A stretch of DNA of 64,000 bases, taken from positions 1-64,000 of the forward strand of contig NZ_AWOR01000012.1 of the NCBI RefSeq assembly GCF_000761245.1, written 5' to 3'. Positions 16,814-25,944 of the stretch are shown here, one piece after another (within the stretch, counting starts at the first letter, position 1; the number at the start of each line of letters is the position of its first letter). The translations under genes and the position numbers were made by a program. The notes below the pieces were generated by a model, which worked only from the letters and a program-made list of their open reading frames with translations, was not told the DNA's origin and made no database searches. The DNA is from Comamonas testosteroni. Lineage in GTDB: Bacteria > Pseudomonadota > Gammaproteobacteria > Burkholderiales > Burkholderiaceae_C.

Positions 16814-17407
16814 ATGACCCCCTCCAAGACCCTGAGAGAACTCAACGCCCTCGACGACTCGCCTGCCAACCTGGCCGATGCCACCTTGGTGCTGGTGGAC
16901 TACCAGAACACCTATACGCGCGGCGTGATGGAACTCACGGGCTGGAAGCCTGCGCTGGAAGCAGCCTCAGCCCTGCTTGCCCGCGCACGTGCAGCGGGAA
17001 CAAAGATCATTCATGTGATGCATGACGGCGGCGCGGGCTCTCCCTACGACATCACGGAGGACATCGGGCAGATTCACGCCAGTGTGGCGCCCATCACAGG
17101 CGAAGCCGTGGTGGTGAAGCATGCCCCCAACAGCTTTGTAGGAACCAATCTCGGGGGCCTGGTGGACGCAGCAGACCGCCAGCAACTGATCATCATCGGC
17201 TTCATGACCCATATGTGCGTGACATTCACGGCAGAGGGGGCCTTTCTGCGCGGCAACCAGCCAACCATCGTGGCCGATGCCTGCGCCACGCGCCCGCTGC
17301 GCAGTGCCGTGGCAGAGGTGGAGGCAGTGCAGCTACACCACAGCGCGCTGGCCACCATTGCCGATTTGTACGGTGTGGTCGTCCCCTCGGGCGCCGCGCT
17401 GCACTGA
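16814..17407 (+). CDS. Isochorismatase-family cysteine hydrolase
   Basis: This 197-residue hydrolase has the family catalytic triad: Asp in LVLVDYQN, Lys in VVKHAPNSF and Cys in GFMTHMCVT. Members hydrolyse isochorismate, nicotinamide, carbamoyl-sarcosine and other amides; the substrate here is unknown. A ribosome site AAGGAAG precedes the ATG by 8 bases. It is divergent from the GlxA-type regulator. Confidence 0.9.
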   Translation: MTPSKTLRELNALDDSPANLADATLVLVDYQNTYTRGVMELTGWKPALEAASALLARARAAGTKIIHVMHDGGAGSPYDITEDIGQIHASVAPITGEAVVVKHAPNSFVGTNLGGLVDAADRQQLIIIGFMTHMCVTFTAEGAFLRGNQPTIVADACATRPLRSAVAEVEAVQLHHSALATIADLYGVVVPSGAALH

Positions 17408-17755
17408 AGTTTGGCGTGATCCGCAGCTCAGGTGGCTCTGGTTGATGGCCGCTGTCGGCTTGGGTCCAAGGGACTGGGCCTTCTGTCGGCCTTGAGAGGC
17501 CGAGCGCGGATGTCCCCGCAAAATCTCACTAGTAGCACTGAGACATGTTCTGGGCAAGTGCCGCGGCCCGCCCGGTTGTGCGCACCAGGCTTGCTTGAGC
17601 TGCATTCCGGACTGAGATGGCTGCTACTTCCAGCAGCAAGCGAGCCATTACAGCCGCCCGCAGCAATCTGTAGATGCAATTCCACAGAACTTCAGACACT
17701 CCAGCAAAAAGCTCTCCGATTTAACTCCGCTGAGATCTCAAGCCCGATGAAGCAC
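17408..17755. other. Intergenic stretch without a recognisable gene
   Basis: These 348 bases lie between two converging genes. I see no coding pattern, no ribosome site with a plausible frame, and no clear terminator hairpin with a T run. Confidence 0.6.
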
Positions 17756-18637
17756 TCAACCTGAAGCCCAGCCGAACAGGCGCGCAGGATTTTTCACCAG
17801 CACCTGTTGCTGCTCATCGCCATCCATCAGCCAGCGACCGATGTCCTGTTGGATGGTCTGGGTCGGCACGGTGCGGAACTGACTAGGTTCCAAGGCGGGG
17901 ACGCCAGCATCCCTGGCTGTATGCGGCCAGTCACTGCCCCACAGCACTCCCTGTGGAGCATGGCTCACCAGATATCTTGCCCAGGCGCGAGCCCATTGCG
18001 CATCAGCCAGGCGATAAGGCGCGGAAAGCTTGACAAATATCCGGCCACTTTCAGCAAGCCGCAACAGCAATCCGTCATCTTGAGAAGCTGTTGCCGAGAA
18101 CGGCACCATTGCGAAATGGTCCAGGACAAAAGACCCCGGCAACCGACTCAGGTGCGTGCTCACGGCTTGCAGCACCGGGTAAGCCATGTACAGCTGGATA
18201 CTCCAGCCCAGATGGCAAACGCGTTCACTCCAGTAAGAGAGTTCGTTGCAAGCCGAGGCCACGTCTTCGTTGCCCGAACTTTGCAGGTTCACGCGGATTG
18301 CTCGCACACCTGCTGCATGCCATACCTTCAGCTGAGCCTCGCTGACCTCGCGCGGTGCTACTGCCACGCCACGAGCACTGTCGCCGAGCTCGGCCAGGGC
18401 ATCCAGCAGGCACTGGTTGTCAAACCCGTAAACGCTTGGCTGCACCAGCACCACGCGCTGCATGCCGATGGCCTGCAAATGTTGCCGCAGCGTCTGAACA
18501 GATGCTTGATGCGGTGTGTAGTGCCGCATTGGATCCATGGAATATTGCTGCTGCGGCCCGAATACATGGGTATGCGTGTCGCAGCGAAAAGCCGGGGGCT
18601 CTGCCCCCGTCCTTGAACTTCGGCCAACTACATCCAT
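17756..18637 (-). CDS. Amidohydrolase-family protein, LigI-like (COG3618)
   Basis: This 293-residue metal-dependent hydrolase is of the 2-pyrone-4,6-dicarboxylate lactonase group. The metal motif is DTHTHVFGP, the conserved substrate segment is RVVLVQPSVYGFDN, and the late active-site Asp is in WGSDWPH. LigI opens a pyrone dicarboxylate in lignin-aromatic breakdown; other members hydrolyse other lactones. It is the last gene of a four-gene unit with a beta-decarboxylating dehydrogenase and two Bug receptors, which suggests a hydroxy-acid or lactone catabolic route. The start ATG at 18637 has AGGCG upstream and lies 20 bp after the preceding stop. Confidence 0.88.
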   Translation of the reverse strand: MDVVGRSSRTGAEPPAFRCDTHTHVFGPQQQYSMDPMRHYTPHQASVQTLRQHLQAIGMQRVVLVQPSVYGFDNQCLLDALAELGDSARGVAVAPREVSEAQLKVWHAAGVRAIRVNLQSSGNEDVASACNELSYWSERVCHLGWSIQLYMAYPVLQAVSTHLSRLPGSFVLDHFAMVPFSATASQDDGLLLRLAESGRIFVKLSAPYRLADAQWARAWARYLVSHAPQGVLWGSDWPHTARDAGVPALEPSQFRTVPTQTIQQDIGRWLMDGDEQQQVLVKNPARLFGWASG

Positions 18638-18656
18638 GACTTCGCCTTGCCTGGCT

Positions 18657-19724
18657 TCACAGCGTCAACGCAGCGATACGCTGTGACAACTTGCGGCCTG
18701 TGGCGGCCGTGCCGAGCTGACCGCCCACATCGCGCGTGGCCTCGCAATGCTCGACAGCCTGGCCTGCACAGGTGACGATGGCCTCGCTGGCCCGCACAAA
18801 ACGCATGTCATTGCTGCGCTGACCGTACCAGTTCAGCAACTGGCTTGCCGACAAGATCAGCGAAAACGGATTGGCGATGTCCTGGCCTGCGATGTCCGGC
18901 GCAGATCCATGAGCCGCTTGCCCCATCGCGTATTGCTGACCAGCGTTGATGGAGCCTCCCAGGCCCAGACTGCCGGACAGCTCGGCCGTCAGGTCAGAAA
19001 GGATGTCGCCGAACATATTGGTCGTGACGATGACGTCAAAGCGTTGAGGCGCACGCACCACATGGGCCATCATGGCGTCGACGATGAATTCATCGACTTC
19101 GATCTCAGGAAAATCCTTGGCAACACGCTGACATTCTTCAATGAACATGCCATCGCCCAGCTTGAGCACATTGGCCTTGTGGACGATGCTGACATGCTTG
19201 CGCCGGCGCTGGGCCAGCTCGAAGGCCGAGCGCGCCACGCGTGCGCAGCATTCGCGGGTGATCCGGCGAAGAGAGACGACCACGTCGGGCGTGATCAGCA
19301 TTTCACTGCCGCCCGATGCAATGTTGCGATCTGCGTAGAAGCCTTCGGTGTTCTCACGAACCACGACCAGATCGAAATCATCCACCTTGTGTGGCACGCC
19401 AGCCCAGGTTCGCGCAGGCCGGATGTTGGCAAACAAGTCCAGCTCCTTGCGAAAGAACTTGGAGGGGTTGATCTCCCCCTTGGCTTCGTCCTTGAAGTCG
19501 TAGGTGGCCATGGGGCCGAGCATCAGGCCGTCAGCAGCCTTGACCTTGGTCAGGAGTTCCGGCGTGACCGTCGCACCATATTTGCGCAGGCTCTCGTGGC
19601 CGGCGACATCGTGATCCAGGGCCAGATTCAGATCAAACTTATGAGATACAGCCTCCAGCACCTGCACTGTGGCGGCCATGGTTTCCGGGCCGATTCCATC
19701 GCCGGGCAATACAACCAGTTTCAT
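18657..19724 (-). CDS. Isocitrate/isopropylmalate dehydrogenase-family protein
   Basis: This 355-residue NAD(P)-dependent beta-decarboxylating dehydrogenase shows PGDGIGPE near the start, VRENTEGFYADRN in the substrate region, and the metal-binding segment TTNMFGDILSDLTAEL. The late segment HGSAPDIAGQDIANP is also diagnostic. The family includes LeuB, tartrate/malate dehydrogenase and homoisocitrate dehydrogenase. The catabolic setting with Bug receptors and a LysR regulator favours a tartrate- or alkylmalate-type substrate over leucine synthesis. ATG at 19724 has AGAGAG six bases upstream. Confidence 0.92.
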   Translation of the reverse strand: MKLVVLPGDGIGPETMAATVQVLEAVSHKFDLNLALDHDVAGHESLRKYGATVTPELLTKVKAADGLMLGPMATYDFKDEAKGEINPSKFFRKELDLFANIRPARTWAGVPHKVDDFDLVVVRENTEGFYADRNIASGGSEMLITPDVVVSLRRITRECCARVARSAFELAQRRRKHVSIVHKANVLKLGDGMFIEECQRVAKDFPEIEVDEFIVDAMMAHVVRAPQRFDVIVTTNMFGDILSDLTAELSGSLGLGGSINAGQQYAMGQAAHGSAPDIAGQDIANPFSLILSASQLLNWYGQRSNDMRFVRASEAIVTCAGQAVEHCEATRDVGGQLGTAATGRKLSQRIAALTL

Positions 19725-19747
19725 ACTCAACTCTCTTTTTTCAACGC

Positions 19748-20752
19748 TTAATCAATCAATACGGAAGTGCTTCGGACCAGTTGCCGGTATTTGGTGATTT
19801 CCTTGCGGACAAAAGCATCCACCTCCTGCGGCGTATAGCTTTTGACCAAAGTGCCTTCTGCCTCCAAGCGTGCCTTCAACGCGGGCTGCTGCACGATCTG
19901 GTTGATTCTTTGCGACAGCAGTTGCACCACGGGCGCCGGCGTCTGCCTGGGAGCGAAGTAACCACCCCAGAGGCTGAATTCGAAGCCCGGAAATTTCTCT
20001 GCAACCGTGGGCACCCCAGGCAGGGCCGCGATGGGCTCCAGACCTGTGACCGCCAATGCGCGCACCTTGCCGCCTTTGATATGTGGCAGGATGGATGGCG
20101 TGCTGGCCATGAAGAAATTCACCTGCGCTCCTATGAGGTCGGTGATCGCCTGGCCGGCTCCCTTGTAGGGAATATGGACCAGCTGCACTTTGGCGGCCTC
20201 TGCAAGAGCTGCTGCGGCAAGGTGCCCTGGGGTTGCCGTGCCGGACGAAGCGTATGCCACCTTGCCTGGCGTTGCCTTGGCAGCGGCGATCAGGTCGTCC
20301 AGCGATTTCCATGGTGCGCTGGCAGGAACCGCCAGCACCAGCGGAGAGTCGCCAACCAGGGCCACGCCTTGCAGATCCTTCAGGCTGTCATAGCCTGGGC
20401 TCTTCATGGCCGCACCATTGATGGCGATCTCTCCGGTCTGGCCCAGCAGCAGCGTCAGTCCATCGGCTGGAGCGCGCACCACCATGCGTGTACCCAGCGC
20501 TCCACTGGCGCCAGGACGGTTGTCAACGATGACAGATTGCCCAAGTGCCTTGCCCAGATCGTTGGAAATCAGTCGTGCGAATACATCGCCCTGTCCTCCT
20601 GGCGCATAGGGAACGACAACGGTGACTGGCCGTCCGGGAAAGCCTGCCTGCGCTCTTGCCATGCTCGCGGCCACAGCAGCAGAGCCAGCGCAGATGGCAG
20701 CCAGCACCTGTCTTCTCGACACCAAGCCTGAGGGGCCTTGGGATAGCAACAT
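19748..20752 (-). CDS. Bug/TctC-family periplasmic receptor with twin-arginine signal (cluster 2)
   Basis: This 334-residue solute receptor has the core VTVVVPYAPGGQGDVFAR, VIVDNRPGASGALG and LPGVPTVAEKFPGF. Its leader SRRQVLAAICAG has two arginines before a hydrophobic stretch, so Tat export is plausible. The ATG at 20752 lies two bases after the stop of the preceding Bug gene, implying translational coupling. Two dissimilar receptors in one unit may bind different substrates or different stereoisomers. Confidence 0.92.
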   Translation of the reverse strand: MLLSQGPSGLVSRRQVLAAICAGSAAVAASMARAQAGFPGRPVTVVVPYAPGGQGDVFARLISNDLGKALGQSVIVDNRPGASGALGTRMVVRAPADGLTLLLGQTGEIAINGAAMKSPGYDSLKDLQGVALVGDSPLVLAVPASAPWKSLDDLIAAAKATPGKVAYASSGTATPGHLAAAALAEAAKVQLVHIPYKGAGQAITDLIGAQVNFFMASTPSILPHIKGGKVRALAVTGLEPIAALPGVPTVAEKFPGFEFSLWGGYFAPRQTPAPVVQLLSQRINQIVQQPALKARLEAEGTLVKSYTPQEVDAFVRKEITKYRQLVRSTSVLID

Positions 20753-20754
20753 GC

Positions 20755-21732
20755 TCAGAGCTCCATGCCGGGCTTGCTTGCCACAGCCTTCCACTTGCCC
20801 AACTCATCGTGAAGTTCTGCGGCAAAGGCTTTCGGGCTCAGGGAAATAGGCGTTGCGCCTTCATGCTTGAGACGCGAACGCACTGGCTCAGCGGCGGCGG
20901 CTGCATTGACGGCCTGATTGAGCTGATTCACGATCTCTGGTGACACCCCGGCTGGTGCAAGCACACCCCACCATGTGGTCACGTCATAGCCCTTGATCCC
21001 GGCTTCTGCCATGGTGGGCACCTGCGGAAACAGGCTGGAGCGCTGAGCACTGGTGACGGCCAGAAGCTCCAGCTTGCCGGTCTTGAGGTGCGGAAGAATG
21101 GTGGGCACCGTGGCAAAGAATGCATCCACACGACCTGCCAGCAGTTCCAGCGCAGCTGGGCCGCTGCCTTTGAAGGGGACATGCGTCATTGGAAGCGTCG
21201 CCTGCTGCCTGAAAAGTTCGCCAGACAGATGGTTGATGCTGCCCGCGCCAGCTGAACAGTAATTGATGCCGCCTTCGCGTGTTTTGGCAATCTTTGGCAG
21301 ATCCGCGACCGACTTCGCCCCCAATGCTTTGTTGGTTACCAGGAGCAGAGGCCCACGACCGATCATTGCCACCGGAGCAAAGTCTGTTTCCGGCTTGTAG
21401 GGCAGCTTGGGATCGATGGCTGCGTTCGTCGCGAAAGTGGACGTTGCAAACAGCAGCGTGTAGCCATCGGCCTTGGCTTTTGCCACAAAGTTCGCACCTA
21501 TGGAGCCACCTGCCCCGCCCTTGTTGTCAACGACCACAGGCTGCCCAAAGCGGTGGGACAACTGGCTGGCTATGTCACGTGCGATGCTGTCTGTACCGCC
21601 ACCCGCCACAAAAGGAACAACCAGCGTAATGGGCCTCTCAGGCCACTTCCCCTGCGCTGTTGCCGAATTCATCAGCATTAATCCAGCGGCTGCGGCGAGC
21701 CACGCTTTGCTGAAATCACCCAAGCCTTGCAT
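20755..21732 (-). CDS. Bug/TctC-family periplasmic receptor (cluster 2, first gene)
   Basis: This 325-residue receptor has a Sec signal peptide ending in SATAQ. The family core is ITLVVPFVAGGGTDSIAR, VVVDNKGGAGGSIGA and FPQVPTMAEAGIKGY. It is the first gene of the unit Bug-Bug-dehydrogenase-amidohydrolase and is divergent from a LysR regulator 92 bp away. No TctAB membrane partner is in the window. Ligand is presumably the acid processed by the downstream enzymes. Confidence 0.93.
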   Translation of the reverse strand: MQGLGDFSKAWLAAAAGLMLMNSATAQGKWPERPITLVVPFVAGGGTDSIARDIASQLSHRFGQPVVVDNKGGAGGSIGANFVAKAKADGYTLLFATSTFATNAAIDPKLPYKPETDFAPVAMIGRGPLLLVTNKALGAKSVADLPKIAKTREGGINYCSAGAGSINHLSGELFRQQATLPMTHVPFKGSGPAALELLAGRVDAFFATVPTILPHLKTGKLELLAVTSAQRSSLFPQVPTMAEAGIKGYDVTTWWGVLAPAGVSPEIVNQLNQAVNAAAAAEPVRSRLKHEGATPISLSPKAFAAELHDELGKWKAVASKPGMEL

Positions 21733-21824
21733 TTCGTCTCCGTTTCTTATGTTCTGGACGAATGATCAATGATTTAATTAATGCAGTAAATTGCAAAAAA
21801 TCTTCTCATTGATGCGCTTTTCAA

Positions 21825-22715
21825 ATGAATTTCGACATTGCTGATCTCAAAGCCTTTGTGGCTGTGGCAGAGCTGGCCAGTTTCAAACGCGCAGCCGAGT
21901 TGCTGCACATCTCCCAACCGGCCTTATCGAGACGGGTCGAGAAACTGGAGCAAGCCCTGTCGCTCAAGCTTCTGGAGCGCACCACTCGCAAAGTGGAACT
22001 CAATGCCATGGGACGGGTTTTCTTGCCTCGTGCCCAGCATGTGCTGGCCGAACTGGAGGCCTCGCTGATAGGGATGACCGAACTCAACGAACGGCTGCAC
22101 GGTCTGGTGACCATTGCCTGCATCCCTTCTGTCGTGGATACGGTGGTGGCGAGCGCCATCTATCAGATCAAGAAACAGTTCCCTCGCATTCGGCTGCGCA
22201 TCCTGGACCAACCCGCAGCAGACATCCTGCTGACCGTGGCGCGCTCCGAAGTGGATTTCGGAATCGGCTATCTCGGAGCCAGCGAGCCTGACCTCGATTT
22301 CGAAGAACTGGCTTCGGAGTCTTTTGTGCTGGCCTGCCGCAAAGACCATCCTCTGGCCACCCGCAGCAGCATTAGCTGGAGCGAACTGGCACACCAGGAC
22401 TGTGTCACTCAAGCGCAAGGCAGCGGTAATCGCCTGCTCATCGACCAGGCTCTGTCAAACACCATCACCCAACCCCATTGGGTATGTGAAGTTCAACATG
22501 TCCCCAGCCTGCTAAGCCTGGTTCGGCGCGGGGTGGGTGTAGGCGCAGTCCCTCAGCATGCAATCAGCGGGAACGATCTCTGCGGCATCCCATTGGTAGA
22601 GCCGCAGGTACTTCGCAGCATCGGCTTGATCTCGCGACGGGGCAAGGCACTTTCTGCCATGGCTCAGGAACTCCAGAGGGCGTTGCGACTGGTTCATACC
22701 CAGCAGCTGAACTGA
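21825..22715 (+). CDS. LysR-family transcriptional regulator (cluster 2)
   Basis: This 296-residue regulator has a clear winged helix (MNFDIADLKAFVAVAELASF, HISQPALSRRVEKLE) and an effector domain starting near LHGLVTIACIPS. It is divergent from the Bug-Bug-dehydrogenase-amidohydrolase unit and most likely its activator. The 92-bp spacer is AT-rich and contains TTTAATTAA near 21773, but no single operator stands out. Confidence 0.94.
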   Translation: MNFDIADLKAFVAVAELASFKRAAELLHISQPALSRRVEKLEQALSLKLLERTTRKVELNAMGRVFLPRAQHVLAELEASLIGMTELNERLHGLVTIACIPSVVDTVVASAIYQIKKQFPRIRLRILDQPAADILLTVARSEVDFGIGYLGASEPDLDFEELASESFVLACRKDHPLATRSSISWSELAHQDCVTQAQGSGNRLLIDQALSNTITQPHWVCEVQHVPSLLSLVRRGVGVGAVPQHAISGNDLCGIPLVEPQVLRSIGLISRRGKALSAMAQELQRALRLVHTQQLN

Positions 22716-22878
22716 GCACAACGCTGTAGGTAGATGACTGCCTGATAGGAACTGCCGGCCGAGCGTCCTATTCCTCGCCCATTCCTGCCCTATTAAGCCC
22801 AGCATTTACGCCACCGCTGCAAGCCTGTCTGCCTTCCGGGCTGAGCGGGCGGGCCCGCCATTCCTGCGCAATCCGCGC

Positions 22879-22909
22879 TTGACCTTGAACCAAGCTTCAA
22901 GCTTACGCT
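22879..22909 (+). promoter_or_regulatory. MerR-type promoter/operator (site 3)
   Basis: TTGACC (22879-22884), 19-bp spacer and TACGCT (22904-22909), with the perfect dyad CTTGAA-N6-TTCAAG (22884-22901). It precedes the epimerase gene at 22962. The architecture is the same as sites 1 and 2, 14-15 kb away. Confidence 0.75.
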
Positions 22910-22961
22910 TGCGTCATTCCCGGTCATCAAGGCTGGTGAAACTATTCGTCAAGGAGCAGGA

Positions 22962-23912
22962 ATGCAGACTATATTGGGCGCCAACGGGCAGATCGCCACC
23001 GAGCTGGCGCGCGAACTCAAGCGCAACTACACCGATGAGCTCAAGCTGGTGAGCCGCAGGCCGCGCAAGATACATGACACGGACCTGCTCGAGGCCGCAG
23101 ACCTGCTCAATGCAGAGCAAACAGCCAGAGCCGTTCAGGGCAGCAGCGTGGTGTATTTCACCGCAGGCCTGCCTCCCGATACCCAGCTTTGGGAGCAGCA
23201 GTTTCCGACCATGCTGCACAACGCTCTGGCGGCTAGCCGCGCTGCGGGGGCCCCGTTTGTCTATTTCGACAACACCTATATGTACCCGCAGAACGCGCAG
23301 CTGCAGACCGAGCAGACGGCATTTGCCCCAGTAGGGCGCAAAGGCCGGGTGCGCGCCGCCATGGCCCAGATGGTGCTATCCGAGATGGCACGCGGGGAGA
23401 TCCCCGTCCTGATCGCACGGGCGCCCGAGTTCTACGGCCCGGCCCAGACGCAGAGCATTACCAACACCTTGGTGATTGACAGGCTCAAGGCCGGCAAGAC
23501 ACCGCTGGCCCCCGTGCGTGACGACCGTCTGCGCACCCTCATCTGGACGCCCGATGCCAGCCGGGCCCTGGCCCTGCTGGGCAACACGCCCGATGCTTAC
23601 GGCCAGACCTGGCATCTGCCATGCGACGATGAGCGTCCCAGCTACAAGCAGCTGATCTGCTGGGCCAGCCAGAGCTTCGACCGCTCTTCCCGACATCACC
23701 TGCTGCCCCGCTGGGCACTGAACGCAGCCGGCCTGATCTCCAAGCCCGTGGCAGAGCTGCGAGAGCTGCTGCCCCGCTATGCCCACGACAATCTGTTTGA
23801 CTCCAGCAAGTTCAAGCAGGCATTTCCGGGGTTTTCCGTTACCAGCTACCGGCAGGGGCTGGCGCTGATTGCCGATGAATTTCAGCAAAATCAGCAGCAA
23901 GCCCTTACCTAA
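22962..23912 (+). CDS. NAD-dependent epimerase/dehydratase-family protein
   Basis: This 316-residue atypical short-chain dehydrogenase has an N-terminal NAD(P) site, LGANGQIATELARELK (residues 5-20). Later markers are VYFDNTYMYPQN and IARAPEFYGPA. It is a soluble cytoplasmic oxidoreductase of unknown substrate. AAGGAG lies 5 bases before the ATG. Its promoter carries the MerR-type dyad, so it is probably co-regulated with the DJ-1-like gene at 7206, suggesting detoxification of a reactive carbonyl or quinone. The 5' end of a paralogue survives at 8339-8478. Confidence 0.88.
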   Translation: MQTILGANGQIATELARELKRNYTDELKLVSRRPRKIHDTDLLEAADLLNAEQTARAVQGSSVVYFTAGLPPDTQLWEQQFPTMLHNALAASRAAGAPFVYFDNTYMYPQNAQLQTEQTAFAPVGRKGRVRAAMAQMVLSEMARGEIPVLIARAPEFYGPAQTQSITNTLVIDRLKAGKTPLAPVRDDRLRTLIWTPDASRALALLGNTPDAYGQTWHLPCDDERPSYKQLICWASQSFDRSSRHHLLPRWALNAAGLISKPVAELRELLPRYAHDNLFDSSKFKQAFPGFSVTSYRQGLALIADEFQQNQQQALT

Positions 23913-23923
23913 CCTGCGAAAGC

Positions 23924-23948
23924 AGCTATCAAATATGAACCAATAGCT
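23924..23948. repeat. AGCTAT-type intergenic repeat
   Basis: AGCTAT (23924-23929) and ATAGCT (23943-23948) flank 13 bases between converging genes. Related text occurs at 2991, 7117, 34083 and 59380. It may act as a weak bidirectional terminator here. Confidence 0.55.
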
Positions 23949-23954
23949 AAAAAG

Positions 23955-25814
23955 CTACCAGCTCAGCGCCTGGGCCAGCTGCTCGGCCCGGGTTTGCTCG
24001 CGCAAGCTCGACACCGAGGCGCGCAGGATGGCGCGGCTTGCGCCCTGGTCAACGATCCAGAAGACGACGCGCTTAGCGGGAGCTGCGCCTGGCCTGCTCT
24101 CCTGCGGGCTCACTTCAAACGTCCATTGCCGGCCTTCAGGCCGTCGGTCCCCGGAGCGCGTCTGCGCAGTGAAGCTGCGCTTCTTCAAGCTCCCCGCCTT
24201 CAAGCGGAACTGCTTTTCCAGCGCGGTGCGCAGCAGCTTCTCCTGCGCCTCGTCGGACTCGGGGATCTTCAGCCCCGTGGTCAGGCCCAGTTGCTGCCCA
24301 GTCATCAGATCGCGGTACATCATGCGCTGCGAATCCTTAGGCTCTTGCAGATGAAAGCCTGCTGCACGCATGGGCAGCACCATGCCGGTGCGCCGATTTT
24401 CCAGATCGGCCACCTGCGGGTCCTGGGCCTGCACCCAGATGTTCTGCAGCCCGCCTGCATTGCGCAGGTACTGGCGCATCAGTCGAGCAGCATCGGCGTC
24501 GCGGCCCTGCTGCGCCGCCAGCTCGGCCCCATATTGCTGAGCCTGGTCCACCAGCTCGGACTCCAGCCTGAACAGGCTGACATAGGGCCAGGCCTGCAGC
24601 GCCTGGTCCAGATAGCGGCTGGCCTCGGCTTTCTGGCCGGCCTTGAAGGCCGAGATGCCCGCCACCGTATTCAGGCGCGCCAGCTCGGCGGGGAACTGGG
24701 CATCGGCCAAGGCGGCGCGGGCCAGCTGTCCGGCCCTGGGCCAGTCGTCATCGACCCGCCAAACACTGGCCACCTCGCGCTCCTGTCGCGGCAGCTCAGG
24801 CGGCAGCTCGGGCGCTTTGGGCCATTGCATGGCCTGCCAGAGCTGGGGCAGTTGCTGCAGCGCGCTATCACGCTCGCTGTCCATTTGCTCTGCATGCAGG
24901 CTCAGATTCCAGTTGCCGCGCACCAGCCCCCAGTCCAGATGCAGGATGTCGGGCCTCTCCTCTTCTCTTTTCTCGCGGCTGGCCTGCTGGCTTTGCACAG
25001 CGTCGGCGAACGGCAGGGCCGGCAGCCTGAGCGCAGGCTCGGGCGTCTGCTCGCGGGCAAAAAGGCCATGCTCCTGCTGCAACAACTTTTGCCTGGCTGC
25101 AGCGTCCATGTCTTTGAGGCCATCGTCATAACGGAGCCGCATACGGACCCGCAAGCGCCTGCCATCGGGCTTCAGATAGACGTACTCCAGGTTCGCGGCG
25201 TCGCTTCGATCCCTGGCCGGCTCCAGCTGGACCAGTACCCAGCGCCCCTGCACCAGCGGCACGCTGAGCTGCGCTGCCTGGTAGTGCAGCTGCTTGTGTT
25301 TCGCATCCCACTGCCACAGCGGCGCAAAAGCCTTGGATTCCTGCTTGAGCGCCTGCAGATAGCGAGCCAATCCGCCCTGATCTCCGGCCATCATGGCGGC
25401 CGTCAGGCCCCGCTGTATCAGCGCCTGCATCTGACCGCTGACCGGGTCGTAGCCGTCGGCTGCAGCCAGAGCCATCATATGGTCGGTCTGCAAAACGGCC
25501 TGCGCGTACTGCCCTTGCTGATAAAGCAAGGTGTAGAGCAAACCGGAGGCATCGAGCTGCTCGTAAGGATTGCCGTGTGGCAGCGTCATGTCCTGCAACT
25601 TGCGCGCCTGGGCAACGGCATCGTCCCAGCGCCTGGCCTGTGCAGCTTCGACCACAGCGCGGCGCTGCCTGAAAAAAGGCGAATCCTGTTCGGCGGGGGA
25701 GTCCGCCTGCCTTGCAGGCTCAGCCGCCTGCAGAGTCGCAGGGCCCGCAAGCAGCAAGGCCACGGCCATCGCGGTCAGGGAAACAGGCGCGGGGATGCGA
25801 GGCAAAGAAAGCAT
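23955..25814 (-). CDS. Exported helical-repeat protein of unknown function
   Basis: This 619-residue protein has a Sec signal peptide (AMAVALLLAGPATLQAAEP). I do not recognise the family. Residues about 50-170 and 360-480 read as TPR-like helices (TVAGISAFKAGQKAEASRYLDQALQ). The middle holds a strand-rich part (QGRWVLVQLEPARDRSDAAN) and an acidic-basic linker with KREEERPD. The C-terminal 80 residues contain FWIVDQGASRAILRA. It is probably periplasmic and may be a scaffold or assembly factor, but nothing in the sequence fixes a role. It is downstream of the YebC-family gene but separated by a terminator. Confidence 0.75.
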   Translation of the reverse strand: MLSLPRIPAPVSLTAMAVALLLAGPATLQAAEPARQADSPAEQDSPFFRQRRAVVEAAQARRWDDAVAQARKLQDMTLPHGNPYEQLDASGLLYTLLYQQGQYAQAVLQTDHMMALAAADGYDPVSGQMQALIQRGLTAAMMAGDQGGLARYLQALKQESKAFAPLWQWDAKHKQLHYQAAQLSVPLVQGRWVLVQLEPARDRSDAANLEYVYLKPDGRRLRVRMRLRYDDGLKDMDAAARQKLLQQEHGLFAREQTPEPALRLPALPFADAVQSQQASREKREEERPDILHLDWGLVRGNWNLSLHAEQMDSERDSALQQLPQLWQAMQWPKAPELPPELPRQEREVASVWRVDDDWPRAGQLARAALADAQFPAELARLNTVAGISAFKAGQKAEASRYLDQALQAWPYVSLFRLESELVDQAQQYGAELAAQQGRDADAARLMRQYLRNAGGLQNIWVQAQDPQVADLENRRTGMVLPMRAAGFHLQEPKDSQRMMYRDLMTGQQLGLTTGLKIPESDEAQEKLLRTALEKQFRLKAGSLKKRSFTAQTRSGDRRPEGRQWTFEVSPQESRPGAAPAKRVVFWIVDQGASRAILRASVSSLREQTRAEQLAQALSW

Positions 25815-25895
25815 GAGGGCAATTCACAAGGCAGTTCAGCAGCCCTGCAGTATAGAAAACAGCTGCCTGCACGCCCGCCTGGGGAGGCTTAGGGC

Positions 25896-25927
25896 AAAAA
25901 AAGAGCGGCTCCAGGGCCGCCCTCTTT
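25896..25927 (-). terminator. Intrinsic terminator of the YebC-family gene
   Basis: On the minus strand AAAGAGGGCGGC, loop, GCCGCTCTTT and a T run form an imperfect but strong hairpin about 20 bases after the stop at 25945. Confidence 0.75.
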
Positions 25928-25944
25928 GACATGCTGCAATGGCT

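Noticed and set aside
21733-21824. TTTAATTAA as LysR operator of cluster 2
   Set aside because: The spacer is simply AT-rich, and no dyad with proper spacing stands out over others.
23994-25892. 632-codon open frame on the plus strand
   Set aside because: Lies opposite the exported helical-repeat protein, which has a signal peptide; the plus-strand product is Leu/Gln/His-rich without family likeness.
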